A stretch of 64,000 nt of DNA. Source: Flavobacterium undicola (GTDB taxonomy: Bacteria; Bacteroidota; Bacteroidia; Flavobacteriales; Flavobacteriaceae). Positions 54,601 through 64,000 of this stretch are shown here, piece by piece. Within the stretch, counting starts at the first letter, position 1. Each line of letters starts with the position of its first letter. A program made the translations under genes and the position numbers. The DNA lies in assembly GCF_009909155.2 (NCBI RefSeq), contig NZ_JAAAPM020000018.1, forward strand, positions 1-64,000. The letters run 5' to 3'. Under the pieces are notes generated by a model. It worked only from the letters and a program-made list of their open reading frames with translations, had not been told where the DNA came from and did no database searches.

Positions 54601-55975
54601 GGAAAGCTTGAATACCCAATCTGTGTAACGTAGGAGCACGGTTCAGTAATACTGGGTGTCCTTTAATTACGTTTTCAAGAATATCCCAAACTACAGGTTC
54701 TTTTTTATCTATAATTTTCTTAGCAGATTTAACTGTTTTCACAATTCCTCTTTCTATCAATTTACGGATAACGAAAGGTTTGTATAATTCAGCTGCCATA
54801 TCTTTTGGCAATCCACATTCGAATAATTTCAATTCAGGTCCAACAACAATTACCGAACGAGCAGAATAATCCACACGTTTTCCAAGTAAGTTTTGACGGA
54901 AACGTCCTTGCTTACCTTTTAAGGAATCAGATAATGATTTTAATGGTCTGTTTGATTCTGTTTTAACAGCAGAAGCTTTACGAGTGTTATCAAATAATGA
55001 ATCTACCGATTCTTGCAACATACGTTTTTCGTTTCTCAAGATCACTTCAGGAGCTTTAATCTCCATTAATCTTTTCAAACGGTTATTACGGATGATAACA
55101 CGACGGTATAAGTCATTCAAATCTGAAGTTGCAAAACGACCTCCATCAAGTGGCACAAGCGGACGTAATTCTGGTGGAATAACTGGAACTACTTTCATAA
55201 TCATCCATTCTGGACGGTTTTCACGGTTCAAGTTAGACTCACGGAAAGATTCAACAACCTGTAATCTTTTTAATGCTTCTGTTTTACGTTGTTTAGACGT
55301 TTCGTTATTAGCTGAGTGTCTTAATTGGTAAGACAACTGATCTAAATCAATACGAGCTAATAAATCCATAATACATTCTGCTCCCATTTTGGCAACAAAT
55401 TTATTAGGATCAAAATCGTCTAAATATTGGTTATCCTGAGGAAGTGTATCTAAAATATTTAAATATTCTTCTTCAGTTAAGAAATCTAATCTTTGTAATG
55501 ATTCTCCTTCTGCATTTTTAGCAATACCAGCTTGGATTACTACGTATCTTTCGTAGTAAATGATCATATCTAATTTCTTAGATGGAAGACCAAGGATATA
55601 ACCAATTTTGTTAGGAAGAGAACGGAAATACCAAATATGAGCAATAGGCACAACAAGGTTGATATGACCAACTCTATCTCTACGTACTTTTTTCTCAGTA
55701 ACTTCAACACCGCAACGGTCACAAATGATTCCTTTGTAACGGATTCTTTTGTATTTACCACAAGCACATTCAAAATCTTTTACTGGTCCGAAGATTCTTT
55801 CGCAGAAAAGACCATCACGTTCTGGTTTGTGTGTTCTATAGTTGATAGTTTCTGGCTTTAAAACTTCACCTCTTGATTCTTTCAAAATAGATTCAGGAGA
55901 AGCTAGTCCTATCGAAATTTTGTCAAACCTTTTTACCTGGCTTTTCTCTTTATTATTATTTCTATTATTCATCAT
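51665..55975 (-). CDS. rpoC: DNA-directed RNA polymerase subunit beta'
   Basis: A 1436-residue beta' subunit. Zinc site I is C70, C72, C85, C88. The catalytic loop NADFDGDQM lies near residue 475. The second zinc site is in the [16 protein letters not shown] region. The trigger loop is in [20 protein letters not shown]. Two consecutive ATG codons open the frame; either can be used. It is separated from rpoB by an unusually long 234-bp gap with a hairpin. Confidence 0.99.
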   Translation of the reverse strand: MMNNRNNNKEKSQVKRFDKISIGLASPESILKESRGEVLKPETINYRTHKPERDGLFCERIFGPVKDFECACGKYKRIRYKGIICDRCGVEVTEKKVRRDRVGHINLVVPIAHIWYFRSLPNKIGYILGLPSKKLDMIIYYERYVVIQAGIAKNAEGESLQRLDFLTEEEYLNILDTLPQDNQYLDDFDPNKFVAKMGAECIMDLLARIDLDQLSYQLRHSANNETSKQRKTEALKRLQVVESFRESNLNRENRPEWMIMKVVPVIPPELRPLVPLDGGRFATSDLNDLYRRVIIRNNRLKRLMEIKAPEVILRNEKRMLQESVDSLFDNTRKASAVKTESNRPLKSLSDSLKGKQGRFRQNLLGKRVDYSARSVIVVGPELKLFECGLPKDMAAELYKPFVIRKLIERGIVKTVKSAKKIIDKKEPVVWDILENVIKGHPVLLNRAPTLHRLGIQAFQPKLIEGKAIQLHPLVCTAFNADFDGDQMAVHLPLGPEAILEAQLLMLASHNILNPANGAPITVPSQDMVLGLYYMTKERLSTPEKKILGEGLTFYSAEETNIALNEGRLELNARVKIRAKDFNEAGELVYQIIQTTAGRVLFNEVVPEAAGYINDVLTKKNLRDIIGHVLNSTSVPETAAFLDNMKDMGYKFAFRGGLSFSLGDIRIPEQKTQLIADAREQVEGISANYNMGLITNNERYNQVIDVWTSANAQLTELAMKNIREDQQGFNSVYMMLDSGARGSKEQIRQLTGMRGLMAKPKKSTAGGGEIIENPILSNFKEGLSILEYFISTHGARKGLADTALKTADAGYLTRRLHDVSQDVIVNIEDCGTLRGVEVSALKKNEEIVESLGERILGRVALQDVINPLTNEVLVASGQQITEAIMKTIEASPLEKVEVRSPLTCEALKGICAKCYGRNLATGKMTQRGEAVGVIAAQSIGEPGTQLTLRTFHVGGVAGGISEESSIIAKFPGKLEIEDLKTVKGDDNEGNEVDIVVSRSTELKLVDEKTGIVLNTHNIPYGSSIFVKDGQSIGKGEVICKWDPYNGVIVSEFTGKIAYEDLEQGQSFMVEIDEQTGFQEKVISESRNKKLIPTLLVYGKDGELIRSYNLPVGAHLMVEDGEKIKAGKVLVKIPRRSSKSGDITGGLPRITELLEARNPSNPAVVSEIDGVVSFGKIKRGNREIVIESKFGEVKKYLVKLSSQILVQENDFVRAGIPLSDGAITPDDILRIQGPAAVQQYLVNEIQEVYRLQGVKINDKHFEVVIRQMMRKVRVQDPGDTLFLEDQLIHTKDFIVENDKLYGMKVVEDAGDSSNLKEGQIVTPRQLRDENSLLKRSDKNLVVARDVVTATATPVLQGITRASLQTKSFISAASFQETTKVLNEAAVAGKVDYLEGLKENVIVGHRIPAGTGMREYDNAIVGSKEDYNDMMANKEEYIY

Positions 55976-56166
55976 AGTTTTTACTATTGATTTATTTGCA
56001 ATTAAAAATTGATTTTAGATGCTGCTTTTTGCATCACCTATTACCTCGGGTTACTTCTCTAAACTTCAAACGACTATTTGAAGTGCTAGTTAAAAAATTA
56101 AAATTTAATTTTTTAAAAAATCGGAACGGTTTACGGGTATAAATCCTAAAAACTTAAAATGAGTAA

Positions 56167-56192
56167 TCAGCCCCGATAAAAATCGGGACTGA
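56167..56192. other. Hairpin in the rpoB-rpoC spacer
   Basis: TCAG-C-CCCGAT, loop AAAA, ATCGGG-A-CTGA forms a 10-bp stem with one mismatch. On the minus strand it follows the rpoB stop by 17 bp. No T run follows, so a processing or stability role is more likely than termination. Confidence 0.65.
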
Positions 56193-56209
56193 AAACTTCC
56201 TAATACTTA

Positions 56210-59200
56210 TTATTCTTCTAATCTAATGTCTAATCCAAGACCTTTCAATTCATGCATTAATACATTGAATGATTCCGGTAATCCTGGTTCTGGCATAGTT
56301 TCACCTTTTACGATAGCTTCGTAAGTTTTAGCTCTACCAATTACGTCATCAGATTTAACTGTTAAGATTTCACGAAGTGTACTAGAAGCTCCATAAGCCT
56401 CAAGTGCCCAAACCTCCATCTCTCCAAAACGTTGACCTCCAAATTGAGCTTTACCTCCCAATGGTTGTTGAGTAATCAACGAGTATGGTCCGATAGAACG
56501 TGCGTGCATCTTATCATCAACCATGTGTCCTAATTTCAACATGTAAATTACACCCACAGTTGCTGCTTGATGGAAACGCTCTCCTGTACCACCATCATAA
56601 AGATGTGTATGTCCAAAACGTGGAATTCCAGCTTCGTCAGTCAATTCATTAATTTGGTCAAGTGAAGCACCATCAAAAATTGGAGTAGCATATTTTCTAC
56701 CTAATTTTTGTCCAGCCCATCCAAGAACAGTTTCATAAATTTGACCAATGTTCATACGAGAAGGTACCCCAAGTGGGTTCAACACGATATCAACTGGTGT
56801 TCCGTCTTCAAGGAAAGGCATATCTTCATGACGAACGATTCTTGCAACAATACCTTTGTTACCGTGACGTCCAGCCATCTTATCCCCTACTTTCAACTTA
56901 CGTTTCTTAGCGATATAAACTTTAGCTAATTTCAAAATTCCTGATGGCAATTCATCTCCAACAGTAATTGTGAATTTCTCTCTTCTTAACGCTCCTTGTA
57001 AATCGTTCAACTTAATTTTATAGTTATGAATCAAATCATTCACCATTTTATTAGTTGCATCATCAGCTACCCATTGACCTTTGCTTAAATGAGCAAAATC
57101 TTCAACAGCGTAAAGCATTTTTTGAGTGTATTTTTTACCTTTTGGTAAAACTTCTTCACCCAAATCATTCATTACACCTTGTGATGTTTTTCCGTTTACA
57201 ATCAAGAAAAGTTTTTCAATTAACTTGTCTTTTAACTCTGTAAATTTAACTTCAAACTCCATTTCTAGTGCTCCTAAAGCATCTTTGTCCTGAGTACGTT
57301 TGCGTTTGTCTTTTACAGCTCTTGCAAATAATTTTTTATCTAAAACAACACCGTGTAAAGATGGAGAAGCTTTTAATGAAGCATCTTTCACATCACCAGC
57401 TTTATCCCCGAAGATTGCACGAAGCAATTTCTCTTCCGGAGTTGGATCAGATTCTCCTTTTGGTGTAATTTTTCCAATTAAAATATCACCAGGTTTAACC
57501 TCGGCACCAATTCTAATCATACCGTTTTCATCTAAGTCTTTAGTAGCCTCTTCAGAAACGTTAGGAATATCATTCGTTAATTCTTCGTTACCTAATTTAG
57601 TATCTCTTACCTCTAATGAGTAATCGTCTACGTGGATTGAAGTAAAGATATCATCACGAACTACTTTTTCAGAAATTACAATCGCATCCTCGAAGTTGTA
57701 CCCTTTCCATGGCATGAACGCTACTTTTAAGTTTCTACCTAAAGCTAATTCACCATTTTCAGTAGCATATCCTTCTGATAATACTTGACCAGGAATCACT
57801 CTGTCACCTTTTCTTACGATAGGTTTCAAGTTGATACTTGTTCCTTGATTGGTTTTTCTAAATTTAATTAAGTTGTATGTCTTTTCATCAGCATCAAAAC
57901 TTACCATTCTTTCTTCCTCAGAACGATCGTATTTAATAGTAATGATATTAGCATCTACATATTCTACAGTACCATACCCTTCAGCATTAATCAATACTCT
58001 AGAGTCAGAAGCTACTTGACGCTCTAAACCAGTTCCAACAATCGGAGCTTCAGGACGTATTAATGGTACGGCCTGACGCATCATGTTAGATCCCATCAAG
58101 GCTCTATTCGCATCATCATGCTCCAAGAAAGGAATCAAAGATGCAGAAATCGAAGCAATTTGGTTAGGAGCAACGTCAGTATAATGTACTCTGGAAGGAT
58201 CAACAACAGGGAAATCACCTTCTTCACGCGCAATTACGTTTTCAGCTGTGATTTTTCCATTTTCATCCATTTCAATGTTTGCCTGAGCAATCATTTTTCC
58301 TTCTTCTTCTTCAGCACTTAAGTAAGTTGCTTCAGAAACTAAATCAACTACACCATTAGTTACTTTACGGTAAGGAGTTTCGATGAATCCCATTCCGTTT
58401 ACTTTAGCATAAACACCAAGAGAAGAAATCAAACCAATGTTTGGTCCCTCAGGAGTTTCAATAGGACATAAACGTCCGTAGTGCGTATAGTGAACGTCAC
58501 GAACCTCAAATCCGGCTCTTTCTCTCGAAAGTCCACCTGGTCCTAGAGCAGATAATCTTCTTTTGTGTGTAATCTCAGCTAATGGATTCGTTTGATCCAT
58601 AAATTGAGACAACTGGTTCGTTCCAAAGAAAGAGTTGATAACTGATGATAATGTTTTAGCATTAATCAAATCAATTGGTGTAAACACCTCGTTATCTCTA
58701 ACGTTCATTCTCTCACGAATAGTTCTAGCCATACGTGCTAAACCAACACCGAATTGTTGAGACAATTGTTCACCAACTGTTCTAACACGACGGTTTGATA
58801 AGTGATCAATATCATCAATATCCGCTTTCGCGTTGATCAACTCAATTAAATACTTCACGATAGTAATGATATCTTCTTTGGTAAGCACTTGCTTTTCCAT
58901 TGGGATATCTAAACCAAGTTTTTTGTTCATTCTGTAACGACCTACTTCACCTAAGTTGTAACGTTGGTCAGAGAAGAACAATTTATCTATAATACCACGA
59001 GCAGTTTCTTCATCAGGCGGTTCTGCGTTACGCAATTGTCTGTAGATATGCTCAACAGCTTCTTTTTCAGAGTTTGTTGGATCTTTTTGTAATGTATTAT
59101 GAATGATGGCATAATCAGCTTGATTAGCATCTTCTTTATGTAACAAAATAGATTTAACGTTAGACTCGATGATCTCTTCAACATTATCTTTATCGATAAT

Positions 59201-60025
59201 TGTATCACGATCAAGGATAATCTCGTTACGTTCGATAGAAACTACCTCACCGGTATCTTCATCTACAAAATCTTCATGCCATGTATTCAATACACGAGCA
59301 GCTAATTTTCTACCGATATATTTTTTAAGTCCTGTTTTAGATACTTTAATTTCTTCAGCAAGGTCGAAAATCTCAAGGATATCCTTATCTCTTTCGAAAC
59401 CAATAGCACGGAATAAAGTAGTTACAGGTAATTTTTTCTTTCTGTCGATATAAGCGTACATTACGCTGTTGATATCAGTTGAAAATTCTATCCAAGATCC
59501 TTTAAAAGGAATTACTCTGGCAGAATATAATTTTGTTCCATTTGCGTGGAATGATTGTCCAAAGAAAACACCTGGAGATCTGTGAAGCTGAGAAACAACA
59601 ACACGTTCAGCACCGTTAATAACAAAAGTTCCACTTGGAGTCATATAAGGTATAGTACCTAAATAAACATCCTGAACAATAGTTTCAAAATCTTCGTGTT
59701 CTGGGTCAGTACAATATAGTTTTAACCTTGCTTTTAAAGGCACACTATGCGTTAGACCTCTTTCTATACATTCTTGAATTGTATAACGTGGTGGATCTAC
59801 AAAATAATCAAGGAATTCCAATACAAAGTTATTTCTTGTATCTGTAATTGGAAAGTTTTCCATGAAGGTATTGTATAATCCTTCATTGCCTCTTTCGTCT
59901 GATTTAGTTTCTAATTGAAAAAAATCTTGAAAAGATTTAACCTGAACATCCAAGAAATCTGGATACTGAGGTATATTTTTTGTAGAGGCAAAATTCAATC
60001 TTTCAGTCTGATTTGTTATCATCAA
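56210..60025 (-). CDS. rpoB: DNA-directed RNA polymerase subunit beta
   Basis: A 1271-residue beta subunit forming the RNA polymerase active cleft with beta'. The rifampicin region reads [20 protein letters not shown] followed by SALGPGGL, with the usual sensitive-type Asp, His and Ser. [20 protein letters not shown] lies near the C-terminus. The length and motifs fit Bacteroidota RpoB. It is preceded by a 262-bp spacer with two hairpins after rplL. Confidence 0.99.
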   Translation of the reverse strand: MMITNQTERLNFASTKNIPQYPDFLDVQVKSFQDFFQLETKSDERGNEGLYNTFMENFPITDTRNNFVLEFLDYFVDPPRYTIQECIERGLTHSVPLKARLKLYCTDPEHEDFETIVQDVYLGTIPYMTPSGTFVINGAERVVVSQLHRSPGVFFGQSFHANGTKLYSARVIPFKGSWIEFSTDINSVMYAYIDRKKKLPVTTLFRAIGFERDKDILEIFDLAEEIKVSKTGLKKYIGRKLAARVLNTWHEDFVDEDTGEVVSIERNEIILDRDTIIDKDNVEEIIESNVKSILLHKEDANQADYAIIHNTLQKDPTNSEKEAVEHIYRQLRNAEPPDEETARGIIDKLFFSDQRYNLGEVGRYRMNKKLGLDIPMEKQVLTKEDIITIVKYLIELINAKADIDDIDHLSNRRVRTVGEQLSQQFGVGLARMARTIRERMNVRDNEVFTPIDLINAKTLSSVINSFFGTNQLSQFMDQTNPLAEITHKRRLSALGPGGLSRERAGFEVRDVHYTHYGRLCPIETPEGPNIGLISSLGVYAKVNGMGFIETPYRKVTNGVVDLVSEATYLSAEEEEGKMIAQANIEMDENGKITAENVIAREEGDFPVVDPSRVHYTDVAPNQIASISASLIPFLEHDDANRALMGSNMMRQAVPLIRPEAPIVGTGLERQVASDSRVLINAEGYGTVEYVDANIITIKYDRSEEERMVSFDADEKTYNLIKFRKTNQGTSINLKPIVRKGDRVIPGQVLSEGYATENGELALGRNLKVAFMPWKGYNFEDAIVISEKVVRDDIFTSIHVDDYSLEVRDTKLGNEELTNDIPNVSEEATKDLDENGMIRIGAEVKPGDILIGKITPKGESDPTPEEKLLRAIFGDKAGDVKDASLKASPSLHGVVLDKKLFARAVKDKRKRTQDKDALGALEMEFEVKFTELKDKLIEKLFLIVNGKTSQGVMNDLGEEVLPKGKKYTQKMLYAVEDFAHLSKGQWVADDATNKMVNDLIHNYKIKLNDLQGALRREKFTITVGDELPSGILKLAKVYIAKKRKLKVGDKMAGRHGNKGIVARIVRHEDMPFLEDGTPVDIVLNPLGVPSRMNIGQIYETVLGWAGQKLGRKYATPIFDGASLDQINELTDEAGIPRFGHTHLYDGGTGERFHQAATVGVIYMLKLGHMVDDKMHARSIGPYSLITQQPLGGKAQFGGQRFGEMEVWALEAYGASSTLREILTVKSDDVIGRAKTYEAIVKGETMPEPGLPESFNVLMHELKGLGLDIRLEE

Positions 60026-60192
60026 TGGACAAAATTTTGATTAAAAAAAAGTAGTTTTTTGTGTAAAACACACTGTTTAAATTATACTTTCTTTTTTGTA
60101 ATCAATACATCTTTAAAAATAAACCGATGAAAATCAGTCCAATTTTTTTTCTTCGTATTGATCAAAAACTTTTTCGTATTTTAAACTATTAT

Positions 60193-60220
60193 TATAATAA
60201 AATGGTACTATTTTATTATA
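60193..60220. other. AT-rich hairpin in the rplL-rpoB spacer
   Basis: TATAATAAAAT, loop GGTACT, ATTTTATTATA: a perfect 11-bp stem. On the minus strand it comes after the GC-richer hairpin at 60229-60265 and before rpoB. Confidence 0.6.
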
Positions 60221-60228
60221 CGAAAAAT

Positions 60229-60265
60229 GGTTTAGGCATTGAGTGATTAACTCAAGACCTAAACC
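60229..60265. promoter_or_regulatory. Candidate attenuator hairpin after rplL
   Basis: GGTTTAGG (60229-60236) pairs with CCTAAACC (60258-60265) and GAGT/ACTC pair inside the loop. On the minus strand it lies 22 bp after the rplL stop. In E. coli the same spacer holds an attenuator and an RNase III site that lower rpoBC expression relative to ribosomal proteins. A like role here is inference. Confidence 0.6.
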
Positions 60266-60287
60266 TAGTTCTTAAAACTGATTAAAC

Positions 60288-60656
60288 TTATTTAAGTTCA
60301 ACTACAGCTCCAGCTTCTTCTAATGATTTTTTAAGACCTTCAGCCTCTTCTTTAGAAACACCTTCTTTAACATTAGATGGTGCGCTATCAACTACATCTT
60401 TAGCTTCTTTCAAACCTAAACCAGTTAATTCTTTAACTAATTTTACTACAGCTAATTTAGAAGAACCAGCTTCTTTTAATACTACAGTAAATTCAGTTTG
60501 AGCTTCTTCAGCAGCAGCTTCTCCACCACCTGATACTACTACAGCTGCAGCAGCTGGTTCGATTCCGTACTCATCTTTTAATATTGTTGCTAATTCGTTA
60601 ACTTCTTTAACAGTTAAGTTAACTAATTGTTCTGCGAATTGTTTCAAATCTGCCAT
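60288..60656 (-). CDS. rplL: Ribosomal protein bL12 (L7/L12)
   Basis: A 122-residue stalk protein. The N-terminal dimerisation helix is [20 protein letters not shown], followed by an Ala-rich hinge and the C-terminal factor-binding domain with [20 protein letters not shown]. It recruits translational GTPases to the ribosome. It lies 92 bp after rplJ in the same operon. Confidence 0.98.
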   Translation of the reverse strand: MADLKQFAEQLVNLTVKEVNELATILKDEYGIEPAAAAVVVSGGGEAAAEEAQTEFTVVLKEAGSSKLAVVKLVKELTGLGLKEAKDVVDSAPSNVKEGVSKEEAEGLKKSLEEAGAVVELK

Positions 60657-60748
60657 TTTTTCTATCTTTTAAAATGATTTGTAAAAATATAATTTATTTA
60701 TTGTGCGCTATTTAAGCAACAAGGAAATTAAATTCCTTGTTTTGAGTA

Positions 60749-61249
60749 TTATGCCTCAGCCTCTTCGCTATTAGCGAATTGGTTTTGTAAAGCAGAAATA
60801 ACTCTTTGAGCTGGTGATTGTAACAATCCGATGATTTCACCGATAAGCTCTTCTTTAGATTTAATAGTAGCTAATGCTTCTAACTGATTATCTCCAATAT
60901 AAATTTCAGAGTTGATATAAGCTCCTTTTAATACAGGCTTATCCGATTTTTTTCTGAAATCTTTAATGATTTTTCCAGGTGCATTTGCAACATCTGAAAT
61001 AAATATAGCACTGTTACCAGTCAATACTGAAGGTAAATCACCATAATCATTATCAGAAGCTTCCATAGCTTTTGCAAGCAATGTATTTTTAACAACTTCT
61101 AATTTAATACCTGCTTTAAAACAAGCTCTTCTTAGGTTTGAAGTTGCTTCTGCATCAAGTCCAGAAATATCAGATACATAAATAATATTTGTACCAGCTA
61201 ACTGTGCAGTTAAATCTTCAATCGCGATTGATTTTTCTTCTCTAGTCAT
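60749..61249 (-). CDS. rplJ: Ribosomal protein uL10
   Basis: A 166-residue L10 that anchors the L7/L12 stalk. It shows the typical NIIYVSDISGLDAEATSNLR and KVVKNTLLAKAM-like region. It starts 22 bp after rplA, too close for a long L10-binding leader of the E. coli kind just upstream. Confidence 0.97.
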   Translation of the reverse strand: MTREEKSIAIEDLTAQLAGTNIIYVSDISGLDAEATSNLRRACFKAGIKLEVVKNTLLAKAMEASDNDYGDLPSVLTGNSAIFISDVANAPGKIIKDFRKKSDKPVLKGAYINSEIYIGDNQLEALATIKSKEELIGEIIGLLQSPAQRVISALQNQFANSEEAEA

Positions 61250-61271
61250 ACTAAAAATTTTTAACTACCAA

Positions 61272-61961
61272 TTATACTGCTTTTGGGTCTAATGCAATAG
61301 CAGGACTCATTGTGCTTGTAAGGTGAATACCTTTAATATAGGTACCTTTAGCAGCAGTTGGCTTAAGTTTGATTAATGTTTGAATAATTTCGTGTGCATT
61401 GTCATAAATTTGCTCAGCTCCAAAAGAAACTTTACCAATTCCTGCATGTACGATACCAGTTTTATCAACTTTAAAGTCAATTTTACCAGCTTTAACCTCT
61501 GCAACAGCTTTAGCAACATCCATAGTTACTGTACCTGTTTTAGGGTTTGGCATTAAACCTCTAGGTCCTAAAATACGACCTAATGGACCTAATTTACCCA
61601 TAACAGCAGGCATAGTGATGATTACATCAACATCTGTCCAACCGTCTTTAATTTTTTGTAAATAATCGTCAAGACCTACATAGTCTGCACCAGCTGCTAA
61701 AGCTTCCGCTTCTTTATCTGGAGTAACTAATGCTAATACTTTTACATCTTTACCAGTTCCATGAGGTAATGTTACCACACCTCTCACCATTTGATTCGCT
61801 TTTCTTGGATCAACACCCAAACGTACTGCGATATCAACAGACTCATCAAATTTTGCAGAAGCAATAACTTTAATTAATGCAGCTGCATCTTTTAAAGAGT
61901 ATAATTTGTTCTTTTCAATTTTTGAAGCAGCCTCTTTTTGCTTTTTTGTCAATTTTGCCAT
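61272..61961 (-). CDS. rplA: Ribosomal protein uL1
   Basis: A 229-residue L1 of the 50S stalk. The landmarks [20 protein letters not shown] and [20 protein letters not shown] are present. It follows rplK by 13 bp. In other bacteria L1 binds its own mRNA to limit synthesis of L11 and L1. Confidence 0.98.
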   Translation of the reverse strand: MAKLTKKQKEAASKIEKNKLYSLKDAAALIKVIASAKFDESVDIAVRLGVDPRKANQMVRGVVTLPHGTGKDVKVLALVTPDKEAEALAAGADYVGLDDYLQKIKDGWTDVDVIITMPAVMGKLGPLGRILGPRGLMPNPKTGTVTMDVAKAVAEVKAGKIDFKVDKTGIVHAGIGKVSFGAEQIYDNAHEIIQTLIKLKPTAAKGTYIKGIHLTSTMSPAIALDPKAV

Positions 61962-61974
61962 GTCTTTCTCTTAA

Positions 61975-62412
61975 TTAAAAAGGAGCGTCTCCTGATACAG
62001 TTATACCCATAGATCTAGCTGTTCCAGCAACCATACTCATAGCTTTCTCAATTGTGAAAGAATTTAAGTCCGGCATTTTGTCTTCAGCAATAGCTCTAAT
62101 TTGTTCCCAAGTAACACTAGCTACTTTTTTACGATTTGGTTCACCTGATCCAGACTTTAGCTTTGCAGCTTCCAATAATTGGACAGCAGCTGGAGGAGTT
62201 TTTACAACAAAATCAAATGATTTGTCTTTATACACAGTAATTTGTACTGGGCATATTTTGCCAGGTTTATCTTGTGTTCTAGCATTAAATTGCTTACAGA
62301 ACTCCATGATATTAACCCCAGCAGCTCCTAAAGCAGGTCCAACCGGTGGCGACGGATTCGCAGCACCTCCCTTAACTTGTAGTTTAACTACCTTACTAAT
62401 TTCTTTAGCCAT
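61975..62412 (-). CDS. rplK: Ribosomal protein uL11
   Basis: A 145-residue L11 with [20 protein letters not shown] at the N-terminus and the RNA-binding C-terminal domain ending in [13 protein letters not shown]. It forms the GTPase-associated centre with 23S rRNA. Confidence 0.98.
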   Translation of the reverse strand: MAKEISKVVKLQVKGGAANPSPPVGPALGAAGVNIMEFCKQFNARTQDKPGKICPVQITVYKDKSFDFVVKTPPAAVQLLEAAKLKSGSGEPNRKKVASVTWEQIRAIAEDKMPDLNSFTIEKAMSMVAGTARSMGITVSGDAPF

Positions 62413-62478
62413 TTTTTAAAAAATTTAACACAACAATTTACGGAAGCAATTGAAGTGGTTATTATAGTGTAACGAAAA

Positions 62479-63030
62479 TTATACTTTTTCTACTTGCATA
62501 AAACTTAACTCTAATGGTGTTTTTCTTCCGAAAATCTTAACCATAACCTCAAGTTTACGCTTTTCATCATTGATTTTTTCAACCGTACCATTGAAACCAT
62601 TAAATGGTCCATCGATAACTTTTATAGTTTCACCCAAGTTGAATGGGATTGATTTTGTATCTGTATTAACAGCTAACTCATCAACCTTACCAAGCATTCT
62701 ATTTACTTCTGAAAGCCTAAGCGGAACTGGTTCCCCTCCTTTAGTTTCTCCTAAAAAACCAATAACACTAGTTATTGATTTAATAATATGAGGAATCTCC
62801 CCAACTAAATTTGCTTCTATCATAACATAGCCAGGAAAATATACTTTTTCCTTAACTAATTTCTTACCATCCTTTACAGACACTACTTTTTCAGTAGGAA
62901 CAAGAACTTGAGACACATAATCAGCCATCCCTAGTCTAGTGATTTCAGTTTCTATATACGCCTTAACTTTATTCTCTTGCCCACTTACTGCTCGAACAAC
63001 ATACCATTTTTTAACATTATTATCTGCCAT
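62479..63030 (-). CDS. nusG: Transcription termination/antitermination protein NusG
   Basis: A 183-residue NusG. The NGN domain begins WYVVRAVSGQENKVKAYIE, contains VYFPGYVMIEA and is followed by a C-terminal KOW domain (GETIKVIDGPFNGFNGTVEK). It couples RNA polymerase to ribosomes or Rho. It follows secE by eight bases. Confidence 0.98.
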   Translation of the reverse strand: MADNNVKKWYVVRAVSGQENKVKAYIETEITRLGMADYVSQVLVPTEKVVSVKDGKKLVKEKVYFPGYVMIEANLVGEIPHIIKSITSVIGFLGETKGGEPVPLRLSEVNRMLGKVDELAVNTDTKSIPFNLGETIKVIDGPFNGFNGTVEKINDEKRKLEVMVKIFGRKTPLELSFMQVEKV

Positions 63031-63038
63031 AATAAAAA

Positions 63039-63236
63039 CTACGCTTTTATCCAGTTAAAAAATCCTTCTAATGCCTTTGCAAAAAACTCATCAACTCCCC
63101 AAGTAGCTAAAGCAAATAGCACTGAAAAAACAGCCACAATAATTGTTAGACTTTGCACCTCAGCCCATTCTGGCCAAGTTACATTTGACTTCAATTCCTC
63201 AAATGCTTCTGATATGTAATTAACAATTTTTGCCAT
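63039..63236 (-). CDS. secE: Preprotein translocase subunit SecE
   Basis: A 65-residue SecE of the short type, with an amphipathic helix (ISEAFEELKSNVTWPEWAEV) and one membrane helix (SLTIIVAVFSVLFALATWGV). It stabilises SecY in the translocon. It lies between tRNA-Trp and nusG, the usual place in Bacteroidota. Confidence 0.96.
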   Translation of the reverse strand: MAKIVNYISEAFEELKSNVTWPEWAEVQSLTIIVAVFSVLFALATWGVDEFFAKALEGFFNWIKA

Positions 63237-63255
63237 TATGATATATTTTTTATTG

Positions 63256-63326
63256 CACGGGCGGAGGGATTCGAACCCCCATCAACGGTTTTGGAGACCG
63301 CTATTCTACCCTTGAACTACGCCCGT
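63256..63326 (-). tRNA. tRNA-Trp (CCA anticodon)
   Basis: On the minus strand a 71-nt cloverleaf can be drawn. The acceptor stem ACGGGCG pairs with CGCCCGT and the discriminator base is G. The anticodon loop CTCCAAA carries CCA, and the T arm is GGGGGTTCGAATCCC. The 3' CCA is not encoded. It lies between tuf and secE. Confidence 0.97.
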
Positions 63327-63328
63327 AT

Positions 63329-63365
63329 AAAAACCAGTAACCAACCGAAGCGATTACTGGTTTTA
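63329..63365 (-). terminator. Terminator after tuf
   Basis: On the minus strand AAAACCAGTAA and TTACTGGTTTTT form an 11-bp stem with a 13-base loop, about 19 bp after the tuf stop and immediately before tRNA-Trp. Whether it fully separates tuf from the downstream genes is uncertain. Confidence 0.8.
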
Positions 63366-63383
63366 AAATTTATTCTTTTGGAA

Positions 63384-64000
63384 TTAACCTACAATTTCAG
63401 TTACCTGACCTGCACCTACAGTTCTACCACCTTCACGGATAGCAAAACGTAAACCTACACTCATTGCGATTGGGCTTAACAAAGCAACATTGATTGTTAA
63501 GTTGTCCCCTGGCATTACCATCTCTACACCTTCTGGTAAAGTAATAACTCCTGTTACGTCAGTTGTACGCACGTAGAACTGTGGACGGTAGTTATTATGG
63601 AATGGAGTGTGACGTCCACCTTCTTCTTTTTTCAAGATATAAACCTCAGCTTTGAAAGTAGCGTGTGGTTTAACAGATCCTGGCTTAATGATAACCATTC
63701 CTCTTTTGATATCTTCTTTAGCAACACCTCTCAACAACAAACCAACGTTATCTCCAGCTTCACCTCTATCAAGGATTTTACGGAACATCTCAACTCCAGT
63801 AATAGTAGAAGTTAATTTTTCAGCTCCCATACCAATGATTTCAACAGCATCACCTGTATTAGCAATACCAGTTTCGATACGACCTGTAGCAACAGTTCCA
63901 CGACCTGTAATTGTAAATACATCCTCAACTGGCATCAAGAAAGGCTTTTCAGTATCACGTACTGGCTCTTCGATCCAAGCATCAACAGCGTCCATCAATT
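63384..64000 (-). CDS. tuf: Elongation factor Tu, C-terminal part (cut by window edge)
   Basis: The last 205 or so residues of EF-Tu. [14 protein letters not shown] is the end of the GTPase domain and its linker. Domain 2 follows with [13 protein letters not shown], then domain 3 with [20 protein letters not shown] and the C-terminus [15 protein letters not shown]. The N-terminal GTPase motifs lie outside the window. Confidence 0.98.
   Translation of the reverse strand, partial: LMDAVDAWIEEPVRDTEKPFLMPVEDVFTITGRGTVATGRIETGIANTGDAVEIIGMGAEKLTSTITGVEMFRKILDRGEAGDNVGLLLRGVAKEDIKRGMVIIKPGSVKPHATFKAEVYILKKEEGGRHTPFHNNYRPQFYVRTTDVTGVITLPEGVEMVMPGDNLTINVALLSPIAMSVGLRFAIREGGRTVGAGQVTEIVG

Noticed and set aside
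54984..55331. Long open frame opposite rpoC
   Set aside because: Antisense shadow of a highly conserved gene; no start signal or protein resemblance.
58530..58640. Rifampicin-resistance change in rpoB
   Set aside because: The Asp, His and Ser positions of the rifampicin region have the usual sensitive-type residues.
63240..63384. Further tRNA genes beside tRNA-Trp
   Set aside because: The spacer between tuf and secE has room for only this one and the tuf terminator; no second cloverleaf was found.

Overview
The window is chromosomal DNA from a member of the Flavobacteriaceae, most likely Flavobacterium or a close relative. This rests on low GC content, promoters of the Bacteroidota type (-7 box TAnnTTTG), a type IX secretion sorting domain, a DUF3467 gene next to rpoC, a DnaJ with only two zinc-finger repeats, and gene neighbourhoods typical of that family (udk-ftsB-mutA-mutB; tuf-tRNA-Trp-secE-nusG-rplKAJL-rpoBC). 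No phage, insertion sequence, CRISPR array or rRNA operon is visible. Most of the window is core genome.

Positions 1-5200 are the most accessory part. They hold the 3' part of an Mrr-type restriction endonuclease gene split by an in-frame stop, a structured repeat, a HAD phosphatase, a RelE/ParE-type toxin-antitoxin operon with a third abutting gene, a DUF2007 protein, a degenerate single-domain DEAD-like ATPase, and an NtrC-like regulator without a DNA-binding domain. Positions 5300-17000 carry a Na+/drug-type ABC exporter, dnaJ and grpE, hisS, a MacB/FtsX permease, prmC with a repeat-derived insertion, a GNAT gene, ribD overlapping a HAD phosphatase, a YigZ protein and a thioesterase. Positions 17240-22172 carry dnaA, a low-molecular-weight phosphatase, an RsmI-like methylase, a methionine aminotransferase and a dienoyl-CoA-reductase-like SDR.

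Positions 22190-23900 form a small accessory island: a SUKH (SMI1/KNR4) gene between dispersed repeats. Then come udk, ftsB and the two subunits of methylmalonyl-CoA mutase. Positions 29000-38000 hold envelope functions: a lysozyme-like protein, a DUF2279 protein, mltG, dapF, a DegP-type protease, a lactonase and a LysM-NlpC/P60 hydrolase. Two unrelated-type aconitases (AcnA-like and AcnB) lie in tandem at 38234-43390. They are followed by moxR, a SurA-like chaperone, a chimeric SusC-plug/vWA/T9SS surface protein and prfC. The right end (51266-64000, all minus strand) is the transcription/translation supercluster from tuf to rpoC.

The most unusual signal is not a gene. A dispersed element of about 122 bp, present in two full copies and one fragment, is built of four consecutive hairpins, and compensatory base changes between the copies keep the stems paired. 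A second theme is a set of intergenic spacers made of short degenerate words repeated in direct and inverted orientation, one of which has become part of the prmC coding sequence. No complete new multi-gene system could be demonstrated.
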